From Sphingomonas melonis (GTDB taxonomy: Bacteria > Pseudomonadota > Alphaproteobacteria > Sphingomonadales > Sphingomonadaceae), in NCBI RefSeq assembly GCF_013409985.1, contig NZ_JACCBY010000006.1, positions 147,976 through 211,975 on the forward strand: a stretch of 64,000 nucleotides of DNA. The letters run 5' to 3'. How positions within the stretch are numbered: the stretch's first letter is position 1; every line of letters starts with the position of its first letter. The position numbers and the translations under genes were made by a program. The notes below the pieces were generated by a model, which was given only the letters and a program-made list of their open reading frames with translations, ran no database searches and had not been told where the DNA came from. Shown here piece by piece: positions 1-7,887 of the stretch.

Positions 1-25
1 ACACGTCAACACTTTGCCCCTTCGT

Positions 26-1945
26 TCATACTTGAGGGTCGCAGCCCAGCGATAGGCAAGCGGCCTCTTTACTACACTGATATGCGCCGAATTTATCCGA
101 AATCAGACTTGTCCCCAGACCAATGTCTTGAAAGTTCAACAAATTCAACGCGAGCATTTCATTTAGCTCCATCGCAGGCATCGGCCTTCCGTATAGGTAA
201 CCTTGGCCTTCGACGCAGTTCAGTCCGACCAGGCACTGCTGCTGCTCTGCGGTTTCGATCCCCTCCACAGTTACTGACAATTGAAACGCATCGGCCAGAC
301 GCATGACGGCATCGATTACGACTGCATCGCAGGGTGCCGACGCGACTTCCCGCACGAAGCTCTTGTCGATCTTCAATCGCGTTACCGGCAGCTCCTTCAG
401 TAGGCTGAGAGAGGCATAGCCAGTGCCGAAATCATCGAGCGCGATGCCAATGCCCTGCTCACGAAGCACGCCAAGCGTGGCGGCTACCATAGCGCTGTTC
501 TTGATGGCTATCGTTTCCGTCAGTTCGATCTCGAGCAACTCCGCCGGAAGCTGATGATCGCTCAGTTTGGCGGCGACCCGTTCACCCAAATCGCCAAGCC
601 GCAGCTGCGCTGCAAACAAATTGACAGCGACCCGTAGCGGTGCGCCCGCCGCCAACCATTGGGCGCCTTGGGCAATGGCCGTGCACAACACCCAATGACC
701 GACATCAGCCGCCAGCGGCATCTTGTCGAGGACCATCAGAAATTGAGCCGGCGATAACAGCCCGCGCTCGGGATGGTCCCAGCGGAGCAGCGCCTCGACA
801 CCGACGATCTTCCCGTCGCAAAGCGTGACTTGGGGCTGGTAATGGACTTTGAACTCGTCGCGTTCGAAGGCGTGTTGCAATTCCGCCTGCATCTGCCGTT
901 GAAACTCGGCATGGTGACGTAGATGCGGTTCAAAGAAGGCTACGCCTCCTCCGCCCTGCTCCTTTGCTCGATACAGCGCGAGGTCGGCCGAACCCAGCAG
1001 GGTCTCCACGGTCGTGCCATGATGAGGTGCCACCGCGATGCCGATGCTGGCATGAAGCTGGAGATCATCGTCATTGACGCTGAAACCGCGGCTGAAGCTT
1101 TGGCGCAGTCTGGTCGCGAGGTGATATGCCTCTCGCGGGTCGCCGATATCGGGCATGAGCAGCGCGAACTCATCGCCGCCAAGACGCGCGAGGAGATGAT
1201 CAGGGCCGATCTCGTCGCGCAGCCGTACACCGACGCGGGCGAGCAATTGGTCGCCGACCGCATGCCCGAGTACGTCGTTTACGTCCTTGAAGCCATCGAG
1301 GTCGAACAGCAGCACGGTGGCCGAATCGCTCCGATGGAGGAGGCGCGCACCTTCATCGTGAAAGCGTACTCTATTCGAGAGCCCGGTCAGCTGGTCGTAA
1401 TGGGCAAGGCGCTTCAAACGAGCCTCGTTCTCACTACGCCTGCACTCGCTTCGCCGCAGCTCGAGGCGGTCGACAACGAGTTGCGCCAACTGCTCGAGAT
1501 GCCGGGCTTGAACCTCATCAAGCGTGCGAGGGTTGGAAGAAATAATGCAAAGGGTGCCGAGCACATGCCCCGAGGCCACCCGCAGAGGCGCGCCCGCGTA
1601 GAACCGGATATACGGCGGTCCGAGCACCAGCGCGTTCTGAAAGAATCGCGGGTCTTGCCGCGCGTCCTCGACGACCATGGCTGACTGGCGGTCGAGTGCG
1701 TGAGCGCAGAACGAACTCTCCCTGCTGGTGCAAGACGCATCGAGCCCCGTGCGCGCAGCAAAGAATTGCTGGTGTCGATCAACGATGGAAATCAGGCAAA
1801 TTTCGCATCCGAACAGCGAGCCGGCCAGAGCTGCGATGTGCTCGAGCTCCAGATCCTGGAGATCAGCCGCAAGCCCGTAATCGGCAATTGCCGCCAGCCG
1901 CTCCATCTCAAAGAACGATAGTTCGTCCGAATCATTTGAATACAT
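26..1945 (-). CDS. GAF-GGDEF-EAL cyclic-di-GMP turnover protein
   Basis: The 639-residue protein has three domains. Residues about 25-165 form a GAF sensor domain, residues about 170-335 a diguanylate cyclase domain with an intact GGDEF motif at 256-260, and residues about 350-600 a phosphodiesterase domain with HYQPQV near 368 and EAL at 384-386. The conserved DDFGTGYASLS stretch of active phosphodiesterases is also present. No transmembrane segment or signal peptide is visible, so it should be cytosolic. The inhibitory RxxD site normally just before GGDEF is not seen (IGPD lies there), so product feedback may be absent. Both catalytic motifs look competent, so the net activity (c-di-GMP synthesis or breakdown) cannot be told from sequence. 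The family assignment is secure; the sensed signal is unknown. The gene stands alone, reading away from the accessory block. Confidence 0.93.
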   Translation of the reverse strand: MYSNDSDELSFFEMERLAAIADYGLAADLQDLELEHIAALAGSLFGCEICLISIVDRHQQFFAARTGLDASCTSRESSFCAHALDRQSAMVVEDARQDPRFFQNALVLGPPYIRFYAGAPLRVASGHVLGTLCIISSNPRTLDEVQARHLEQLAQLVVDRLELRRSECRRSENEARLKRLAHYDQLTGLSNRVRFHDEGARLLHRSDSATVLLFDLDGFKDVNDVLGHAVGDQLLARVGVRLRDEIGPDHLLARLGGDEFALLMPDIGDPREAYHLATRLRQSFSRGFSVNDDDLQLHASIGIAVAPHHGTTVETLLGSADLALYRAKEQGGGGVAFFEPHLRHHAEFQRQMQAELQHAFERDEFKVHYQPQVTLCDGKIVGVEALLRWDHPERGLLSPAQFLMVLDKMPLAADVGHWVLCTAIAQGAQWLAAGAPLRVAVNLFAAQLRLGDLGERVAAKLSDHQLPAELLEIELTETIAIKNSAMVAATLGVLREQGIGIALDDFGTGYASLSLLKELPVTRLKIDKSFVREVASAPCDAVVIDAVMRLADAFQLSVTVEGIETAEQQQCLVGLNCVEGQGYLYGRPMPAMELNEMLALNLLNFQDIGLGTSLISDKFGAYQCSKEAACLSLGCDPQV

Positions 1946-2524
1946 GCGTCGCTTCTGCGCCGGAGCGATTGAAGGACGATTAAAGCTGTGCCTGCCGACG
2001 TCGTGGCGGCTAACCGTTGCTCGCCACCCGGCGTCCCGTGCTTCCAGCCGATCTGGTCTTCCGACAGACCTATCAGGAACGACGCTCCGCTCAAGCGGTC
2101 GGTCCGCTCACATGAACGAGCGGCCGGTATCGGGCCGCCAAATGAGGGGCGTGAATGGCCGGGATTGGTGGAAAGCGGCCGGTCCGCTTTCGGCGCCGAC
2201 CCTTCCTAAGCCGACGCTCGTTCAGTCAGTGCGGGGCGGCAGCTAAGTACCCTAATTTCGGACGTTCCCCGCCTAACTCTCAAATCCCGAAACCTGCCGT
2301 TAGCAACGCTCCGGAATGGATTGTCAGCGATCATCGCCAAGGGAAAATGTTGAACATGAGTATTTGCGGCTTCACGAACCGGTTCATTTAAGGTCCGCTC
2401 GGGTGGAATAGTTAGATAGACCGACAAACAGGCTGGCCCCTCACATTTGCGCGTCATCTCGCTATCGATCACAACCTTTCGCCGGCCGCGCGATAGCTGC
2501 GGCTGATCAAAGGTGGCGAGCGGC
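1946..2524. other. Non-coding stretch with two copies of a short hairpin motif
   Basis: No convincing gene lies in these 579 bases. Two inverted repeats share the pattern AGCGG-YCGGT-CCGCT: 2094-2108, and 2171-2191 where the stem extends to GAAAGCGG/CCGCTTTC. No T-run follows either, so they look more like a dispersed intergenic repeat than terminators. The rest shows nothing recognisable apart from presumed upstream sequence of the GGDEF-EAL gene. Confidence 0.5.
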
Positions 2525-3925
2525 TCACGGCTTCCCAATCACGAAGAACACTTCTTGGGCGGCGGTCGGCACCGACGCGCGCACATGGCGGAAGATTTTT
2601 CCCATCGTGGCGACAGCGCCCTGGAGCTGCCAATGCGGATGCTCCCAGTCATGAATCGGATCTGCGGCTGCGACCCACATATCGGCCTCGACGATTAGAT
2701 CGCCGGGATCGCTGTTCTTGATCGATCCGTGATGCGGAAAGAGATAAGTCGAAACATAAGCGAGGTCCTGCGCATAGCCGTGCTTGAACGCGGCGATATC
2801 GGTCGGATCCTTCAGGTGCGCGTCGCCCGTGCCGAGCCAGCCGATCTTGGTCAGCGAGTGATTTGGCAAACGCGGGACGGCCGCCGTCGCCAGCATCCGG
2901 TCGGGATAGCGCGGGCCTGAATAGAGGCAGAGGGAGGTCAAATTCTTGTCGCTAAAAGCCTCGCGATAGGCCTTGGCCATCTTGATTCTTTTGGTCACTG
3001 CCATTTGGTGCCGGATCGCCGGCTTGAGCACTTGCGTCGCGAAACTGCCGCACGGCCAGCCAAACAGCACTTCTACCTTGGCGCGGAACGTCGCGACATC
3101 GGTGGGCGCGGCTCTGCGAACCCAGGGGAGCAGCTTCCATTCGACCGACAGATTTGTATTGGACAGCGCTAAAGCGAGGTTGCGGACCTCGAATACCTGA
3201 GCACTGCCTGAAGTCGCGCGATACTGGTGACCTGCCGGGCGCTGAGGATCATTATAGGCGTCCACCAGCGCCATCTTGATCGGATCCTCGCCGTCTATCG
3301 GCCGATGATCGCGCCTTTTCACGCGCACCTCCGGGGCGTCCGGATCGAAATCGGGCGAGCCGCCACCGTCCATCGGCGTATCGTCGCTATCGCCGCGGAC
3401 GAGGATGATCCGGCGCGGACCGAACTTGGCGAGTGTTTCGATGGGCTCGAATACCATGTCGATGAAGAAGTGGTCGATATACCCGCCGCTGTCTTCCTGC
3501 TCCGCGGCTGCCTGGGCGAGCGCCACGATCCGTTCGTCCATCTCGACGAACGGTAGCATGATCGTGTCGACGCTGAAGCCGTCCCGCTTGCGCAGGAGTT
3601 CGGGCGTTCCGCAGATATGGTCACGGTCGAAATGCGACAGCACCAGCAGGTCGAGATGGCGCTCGGGCCGGGCGGCGAGCAAGGTATTGATCTCTCGATG
3701 GACGTGCCTTTTGGGATCTGACCCGCAATCATAGACGTAAAGGAAATCGGCGCCGGTGAAGCAACCCATGGCACCGGGCGCGCAGGATCCGCGGCTGAGC
3801 GCGCCGACATGGAAACCGCCCTGTCCCGCGGCCATCTGCCGCCGGACATGCATGAACAGCTGATAGCCGGCCTTGAGGCTTGCATGGCTCCTGCGCGCTA
3901 GCGCCGGAATAGTCGAAAAGCGCAT
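2525..3925 (-). CDS. Metallo-beta-lactamase-fold hydrolase, ComEC-like MBL type
   Basis: A 466-residue protein starting at the ATG at 3925, which follows a G-rich ribosome-binding stretch; an upstream in-frame start at 3994 lacks one. It carries the metal-binding signature SHFDRDH at residues 97-103, preceded by a typical beta-strand LDLLVL, and later GTGDAH and FPHHGS motifs that match the remaining metal ligands of the MBL fold. No signal peptide is apparent. MBL-fold proteins hydrolyse thioesters, phosphodiesters, beta-lactams or nucleic acids, and the sequence alone does not choose between these. The gene is divergent from the accessory operon at 4084 with 158 bases between the start codons, so it may belong to that system and share its control region. 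Family confidence is good; function is open. Confidence 0.8.
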   Translation of the reverse strand: MRFSTIPALARRSHASLKAGYQLFMHVRRQMAAGQGGFHVGALSRGSCAPGAMGCFTGADFLYVYDCGSDPKRHVHREINTLLAARPERHLDLLVLSHFDRDHICGTPELLRKRDGFSVDTIMLPFVEMDERIVALAQAAAEQEDSGGYIDHFFIDMVFEPIETLAKFGPRRIILVRGDSDDTPMDGGGSPDFDPDAPEVRVKRRDHRPIDGEDPIKMALVDAYNDPQRPAGHQYRATSGSAQVFEVRNLALALSNTNLSVEWKLLPWVRRAAPTDVATFRAKVEVLFGWPCGSFATQVLKPAIRHQMAVTKRIKMAKAYREAFSDKNLTSLCLYSGPRYPDRMLATAAVPRLPNHSLTKIGWLGTGDAHLKDPTDIAAFKHGYAQDLAYVSTYLFPHHGSIKNSDPGDLIVEADMWVAAADPIHDWEHPHWQLQGAVATMGKIFRHVRASVPTAAQEVFFVIGKP

Positions 3926-4027
3926 TGGTGCCCCCCCTTCAGGCACTCCACAACTTGGCGCTCGCACTGTCGTAGAAGCGATCCTGCACCGCAACTCCTA
4001 TGGAGCGAGGTCGCTCATAACGCGACG

Positions 4028-4057
4028 TTGACATTTCGCGCAGAGATGGCATCATAT
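4028..4057 (+). promoter_or_regulatory. Candidate sigma70-type promoter of the accessory operon
   Basis: TTGACA at 4028-4033 and TCATAT at 4052-4057 are separated by 18 bases and lie just upstream of the first gene of the operon (ATG at 4084). This is recognised by eye only. Confidence 0.45.
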
Positions 4058-4074
4058 GTTGGAAATTCGAACAT
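4056..4074. promoter_or_regulatory. Candidate operator for the XRE repressor
   Basis: An inverted repeat ATGTT-N9-AACAT overlaps the expected -10/transcription start of the operon. Its position and symmetry suit autoregulation by the XRE protein encoded at 4466. This is inference from one site. Confidence 0.35.
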
Positions 4075-4083
4075 GAGGTAATC

Positions 4084-4455
4084 ATGGCGGCCACCAAGGA
4101 AGAGCTCAAAGCGATCTTTGCCTCGAAGACGAAGGAACTCGTTTCTGAGTTGGAAGCATGGTTCGAGGAAGAAACGGAAGCTATCGATGGCTCGATTGCC
4201 GCGGCCGCGCCCTCGGGTAGCGGAGGCTCCATCATGGGAACCTGTCCGGCCATCGATTCCAAGCGGGTCGTAGATGCTACTGTTATCACCAAGAAGGTGC
4301 TCGACATCGAGTTGCCGCCTGAAATCATCCAGCCTGGGGGCTATGCTAGCTGCGATGAGATGATTGCCGATCTCGTGCCAAAACTTAAGCGGGTTTTTAT
4401 CGGCGATATCAAAGTGAAAAAAGCAAAGCCGGTCAAAGCATTAGAACCGGCGTGA
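4084..4455 (+). CDS. Acyl-carrier-protein-like protein (DSK motif)
   Basis: A 123-residue protein, first in the operon, with GAGG upstream of its ATG. Residues about 57-98 read like the core of an acyl carrier protein: AIDSKRVVDA at 56-65 matches the start of ACP helix II, where the phosphopantetheine-bearing serine sits in DSL, and DIELPPEII at 74-82 matches the IEIPDE stretch before helix III. SCDEMIADLV at 89-98 matches TVGDAIDYI. The prosthetic-group serine would be Ser59, in an unusual DSK rather than DSL. Residues 1-45 form an additional charged helix, and 44-49 are Ser/Gly-rich. An AcpS-type phosphopantetheinyl transferase closes the same operon at 10215, which supports the reading. 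The assignment is by eye, without profile search, so it remains a hypothesis. Confidence 0.5.
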   Translation: MAATKEELKAIFASKTKELVSELEAWFEEETEAIDGSIAAAAPSGSGGSIMGTCPAIDSKRVVDATVITKKVLDIELPPEIIQPGGYASCDEMIADLVPKLKRVFIGDIKVKKAKPVKALEPA

Positions 4456-4465
4456 AGGGTCTGAA

Positions 4466-4822
4466 ATGAGTGATGAATCCGACAAGTGGCGAGCAATAGG
4501 AGAGCGGTTGCGCCAGGCCCGCGAATATCTGGAGCTAAAGCAGGAGGAAGCTGCTGACGCGATAGGCATTTCGCGGTCGGCACTCTCATTGGTCGAGAAT
4601 GGCCGTCGAAAGGTAGATGCGGTCGAGTTGGGGCGGTTTGCCCAGGTTTACGGCCAATCTATCGAGGCCCTAACCGGCTCTGCCGAGACACCACCGCTTC
4701 CGGAGAGTGTTCAGGCGTTGGCGCGCGCAGCGACCGAGTTATCGTCGGACGATCGCGCGGAGCTGCTTCGCTTCGCGGAATTCCTCCAGATGCGCGGCCC
4801 TCGAGGAGAAGAGCGTGGCTAG
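4466..4822 (+). CDS. XRE-family HTH repressor
   Basis: A 118-residue protein. Residues about 12-66 form a lambda-Cro/XRE helix-turn-helix (LRQAREYLELKQEEAADAIG, then ISRSALSLVENGRRKVDAVEL). The C-terminal 45 residues are an acidic helical tail. It begins 10 bases after the preceding gene, and its end overlaps the GTG start of the ImmA/IrrE protease. XRE plus ImmA/IrrE is a known pair: the protease cleaves the repressor on stress and releases the operon, as in ICEBs1 ImmR/ImmA and Deinococcus DdrO/IrrE. The likely target is the inverted repeat at 4056-4074. Confidence 0.88.
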   Translation: MSDESDKWRAIGERLRQAREYLELKQEEAADAIGISRSALSLVENGRRKVDAVELGRFAQVYGQSIEALTGSAETPPLPESVQALARAATELSSDDRAELLRFAEFLQMRGPRGEERG

Positions 4823-5834
4823 GTCGGCGGCAGCGGCGGTCCGTCTCGATGCTGTCGCGGCGGCCAAGCGAGTTCATCGCGAACTTGATCTCAAGGAGCG
4901 CGTGACCGAGGCCGGCGGCCTTATCGATATCTTCGAAGTGATCGGAGATCTCGGCATCCCGTTGGTATTTAAGCCGCTGAACTCCGCTCTGGGGCTATGT
5001 CTGCCTGCCCCCTTGCGCGGCATCATGGTAACGACCCGCCGCGGATTGCATATCCAGCGTTTCACGGCCGCCCATGAGCTGGGCCACGTCGTTTTGGAGC
5101 ATGCCGGCAGCGTTGATCGGGTGATCCTGGAGCGAGCGCCGCAGCCCGAAGACGATGGACGCGATCTTCAGGAGGTGGCGGCGGATGCGTTTGCCGCTGA
5201 AATGATGCTGCCGAGGTGGTTGTACCGGCACCACATTCGCGCTCAAGGTTGGACGGTTGCTTCGCACCTCCATGATCCCGATATCGTCTATCAACTCGCC
5301 CTGCGTATGGGCACAAGCTATGAGGCCGCCTGTTGGGGGCTATTGAGCCACCATATCCTGAACTATGCCGACGTCACCCGTCTGCGGAATGCCCAGGTGG
5401 CCAAGCTCAAGCATCGCCTTGGCGAGGAGCATCGGCCGGGAAGCAGCTGGTCCGATGTCTGGCGGCTGACGGAACGGGACAACGGCGCGCGGTTGATTGG
5501 CAACCCCGATGACCTGCTACGTATCGAACTCGACGAGGCTGCAGGCAGTGGCCATCAGTGGCAGACCGAAGCCCTTCGCGAGGCAGGGTATTCTATTCTC
5601 TCCGATCAATCAGACTTCTCCCGTGAACCACTACATTATGGCGCGTCGTCGCGTCGAACCGTAATCGTTAGGCCACCTGAGAGCGGGATTGGCGACGTCA
5701 CGATGCACGAGTCTCAGCCTTGGGCCGGGGCTTTGCCGGACGACACCACCTTTTCGATTGAGCTCGCGCTGGAAGGTCCAGAGGCGGGCGGAATGTCGCG
5801 CGCTGCCCGCCGCCGGTTCGGGGGGCAGTCTTGA
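4815..5834 (+). CDS. ImmA/IrrE-family metallopeptidase
   Basis: The GTG at 4815 is preferred because GAGGAG lies just upstream and it overlaps the stop of the XRE gene; this gives 339 residues. An upstream in-frame start at 4707 would add a shadow of the XRE frame. The zinc motif HELGH is at residues 87-91 (context FTAAHELGHVVLEH), and the downstream EVAADAFAAEMMLP supplies the usual third-ligand glutamate region. The C-terminal 150 residues go beyond the minimal domain and have no recognised fold. The predicted role is stress-triggered cleavage of the adjacent XRE repressor, which would derepress the operon. The family call is strong; the cleavage target is inferred from gene order. Confidence 0.9.
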   Translation: MARSAAAAVRLDAVAAAKRVHRELDLKERVTEAGGLIDIFEVIGDLGIPLVFKPLNSALGLCLPAPLRGIMVTTRRGLHIQRFTAAHELGHVVLEHAGSVDRVILERAPQPEDDGRDLQEVAADAFAAEMMLPRWLYRHHIRAQGWTVASHLHDPDIVYQLALRMGTSYEAACWGLLSHHILNYADVTRLRNAQVAKLKHRLGEEHRPGSSWSDVWRLTERDNGARLIGNPDDLLRIELDEAAGSGHQWQTEALREAGYSILSDQSDFSREPLHYGASSRRTVIVRPPESGIGDVTMHESQPWAGALPDDTTFSIELALEGPEAGGMSRAARRRFGGQS

Positions 5835-6466
5835 TCACCGCGTCAATCGACTTGCGTTCCGTGTTGTTGCCCGTTCGTCAGCAGGGGCGCCGGCAGTCGT
5901 GTCTCGCATTTGCAAGCTCCGCAGCTCACGAGCATTGCGCGAACACCGGCGAGCATCTGTCGGTGGAGTACCTGTTCTTCCATGCGGTAGCGCGGACCCC
6001 GGGCCAGAATCCTGATGCTGGCACGACTATGGCAGCAACGGCTCAGGCGCTCGCGCTGGAGGGGCAACCGGTCGAGCCAGCGTGGCCTTACTCGCCGACC
6101 CAGGTGCTTCCTTGGGCGCCGCCGGCCTTCTCCAATCCGCTGTTCAAGACGACGATGGTTCCTGGCAAGCCGGCATTTGCCGATCTGGCAGCAACCCTCG
6201 ACAAGAAGGTGCCGGTGATCCTCGGGCTGGTGATCACTGACGCATTCTTTCGGCCCGACGCGCTGGGGATTATTCCCGATGTAACGCCCGACACGGAGCG
6301 TGGCGGGCATGCGGTTTTGGCCGTCGGCCATGGCCTCGATCCGGTCGGTCAGGAATCCGTACTTATTCGCAACAGTTGGGGCCCCGGCTGGGGGCTTGAT
6401 GGCTATGCATGGCTTTCACGGTCCTACGTTGACCGCCAACTCCACGAGACCGCCAGCTTGATCTAG
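5831..6466 (+). CDS. Papain-like C1-family cysteine protease
   Basis: A 211-residue protein starting with TTG at 5831, overlapping the previous stop by 4 bases and preceded by a G-rich ribosome-binding stretch. The papain triad can be followed: QGRRQSCLAF with the nucleophile Cys24 and an upstream Gln for the oxyanion hole, GGHAVLAVGHG with His160, and IRNSWGPGWG with Asn181. There is no signal peptide and no clear propeptide, so it is probably cytoplasmic and synthesised near-active or kept inactive by a partner. An intracellular C1 protease in a bacterial operon next to a repressor-cleaving metalloprotease is unusual. Its substrate is unknown; a toxin or effector role is possible. Confidence 0.83.
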   Translation: MITASIDLRSVLLPVRQQGRRQSCLAFASSAAHEHCANTGEHLSVEYLFFHAVARTPGQNPDAGTTMAATAQALALEGQPVEPAWPYSPTQVLPWAPPAFSNPLFKTTMVPGKPAFADLAATLDKKVPVILGLVITDAFFRPDALGIIPDVTPDTERGGHAVLAVGHGLDPVGQESVLIRNSWGPGWGLDGYAWLSRSYVDRQLHETASLI

Positions 6467-6475
6467 GAAAGCCCC

Positions 6476-7285
6476 ATGGAACTGATCAAAGGTGAAACTT
6501 CTCCCGCAGTCTGGCTCGCCGCTGCAGAGCACTTGAATGGCCTGAAGAAGTCCGAAGATTTCGACGTGATCCTCCATATCGCGCAACCGACAGTGCTTTC
6601 GATAGAGGACCGTCGGGTGTATGATGAGGTCGACACGTTCCTCAAGTCACACGGTGCTTTCGGAATTCACACCGTGGCCGAGACGATCTTCCCCTTTGAC
6701 GAGTATCAGAGGGCAGGAAAGGCTGGCCTGTTTGGACCTTTCCCGGAGAAGCTGAAAGCAATCCAAAAGGCCCGAAGCGACGGCAACTGGGGTTCTTATG
6801 CTTATCGGATCCTGCGCCAGCGCGATGCGAAGGGAAAAATCTTCAATCCGCTCGAAGACATGCTGATCAAGATCAAAAAGCACGGAAAGTACCGCGCATC
6901 GTTTGAGCTTGGGCCGGGTAGCCCCATGGAAGACGAGATTCATATCTACGATCCGGCAACTGATCGTGGTCGTCTCTATGGAGGGCCATGCCTCAGCCAT
7001 CTCAGCATTAAGGTTCATGATGGGCAGGTTCGGTTCAATGCCACCTATCGGTCACATTATTATGTGCGTCGGCTTCTCGGGAATCTTGTCGGACTAGGGC
7101 GGCTGCAGTTCTTCCTGGCCCATGAGGCCGGCTTGAAGGTCGGCCCCCTGACCGTCAACTCGACCTTCGCTCGCCTCGATACCGGGTCTGGTGAGGGGTC
7201 TGGTGGCCATTGGACTAAAGCAGAAGCGAAAGCTTTGATAGTTCGCTGCCGTGCGATCTACGACAAATCGGCCTTGGCGGCCTAA
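6476..7285 (+). CDS. Thymidylate-synthase-like protein with divergent active site
   Basis: A 269-residue protein, ATG 9 bases after the protease gene. The C-terminal half follows the ThyA fold. YGGPCLSHLSI gives a candidate nucleophile Cys172, aligning with E. coli Cys146. ATYRSHYY places Arg192-Ser193 at the phosphate-binding Arg166-Ser167. LLGNLVGLGRLQFFLAHEAG matches the helix that in ThyA reads FLGLPFNIASYALL. By this alignment the ThyA Asp169 is Tyr and the dUMP-selecting Asn177 is Gly, and the HxY motif is replaced by TFARLD. The protein may therefore act on a different nucleotide or be a sensor. TS homologues that hydroxymethylate dUMP or dCMP serve phage DNA hypermodification, which fits the neighbours. 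The fold call is by eye. Confidence 0.6.
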   Translation: MELIKGETSPAVWLAAAEHLNGLKKSEDFDVILHIAQPTVLSIEDRRVYDEVDTFLKSHGAFGIHTVAETIFPFDEYQRAGKAGLFGPFPEKLKAIQKARSDGNWGSYAYRILRQRDAKGKIFNPLEDMLIKIKKHGKYRASFELGPGSPMEDEIHIYDPATDRGRLYGGPCLSHLSIKVHDGQVRFNATYRSHYYVRRLLGNLVGLGRLQFFLAHEAGLKVGPLTVNSTFARLDTGSGEGSGGHWTKAEAKALIVRCRAIYDKSALAA

Positions 7286-7296
7286 CGGGGATAAAG

Positions 7297-7887
7297 ATGA
7301 GCGTATCTGATCACTTGCTGACCCTTCAGTGGGCTCAGCTCAAGCACGACGAGGCTTATCACAAGGATATTGTGATCCTTCCTCTAGCTCAGCGCATGAA
7401 GCACATGGCGCTGCATAATGCCAAATACACCGCGTATTTCCTCACAGCCGTCGATGATGGCGATGAAGCGCGTTTCCAGCGAACGCTGACGGATGCCTTC
7501 ATCATCTGCCTTGCTGTCGCTAACACGCTCAATCAGCATTTGGGTCGTGATCTCACGGCTTCGAACCCGGACCGTTCGCTGCTTGAGCTCGGGAACGCGC
7601 TAGCCGGAACGCTTGGTCGCGACGACGATCCGCTCTGGATCATGCGGCAGTATTGCAAACATAGCGGGCAATTGGCGAAGCTGTGCGAAGCTTGGGATCA
7701 TCTCGAGGATCTGCAGTTTCGTAGCGGGATGCACCAATGCAATCTCAGCCTCGTTTCCGCAGTGCTGGCGGAGGCGGCGGCGCGCGACATAGACCTCGCT
7801 GCCGCCTATCGTGAACGCATCCGAGCAGTGGAAGCGCGGTCAATTTTCGACAGCTTCACGCGCGCAGGCGCAGGAGGGGAAGCCTAG
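7297..7887 (+). CDS. All-alpha protein, possibly MazG-like nucleotide pyrophosphatase
   Basis: A 196-residue, almost entirely helical protein with GGGGA upstream of its ATG. Residues 33-50 (RMKHMALHNAKYTAYFL) and 63-80 (TLTDAFIICLAVANTLNQ) make two amphipathic helices with conserved-looking His36, His40, Lys43-Tyr44 and Asp66. The arrangement recalls MazG/all-alpha NTP-pyrophosphatase helices, but the canonical ExxE...ExxD is not obvious. Gene order between a TS-like and a dCTP-deaminase-like gene supports a nucleotide-related role. Its stop overlaps the next start by one base. The product assignment is tentative. Confidence 0.4.
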   Translation: MSVSDHLLTLQWAQLKHDEAYHKDIVILPLAQRMKHMALHNAKYTAYFLTAVDDGDEARFQRTLTDAFIICLAVANTLNQHLGRDLTASNPDRSLLELGNALAGTLGRDDDPLWIMRQYCKHSGQLAKLCEAWDHLEDLQFRSGMHQCNLSLVSAVLAEAAARDIDLAAAYRERIRAVEARSIFDSFTRAGAGGEA

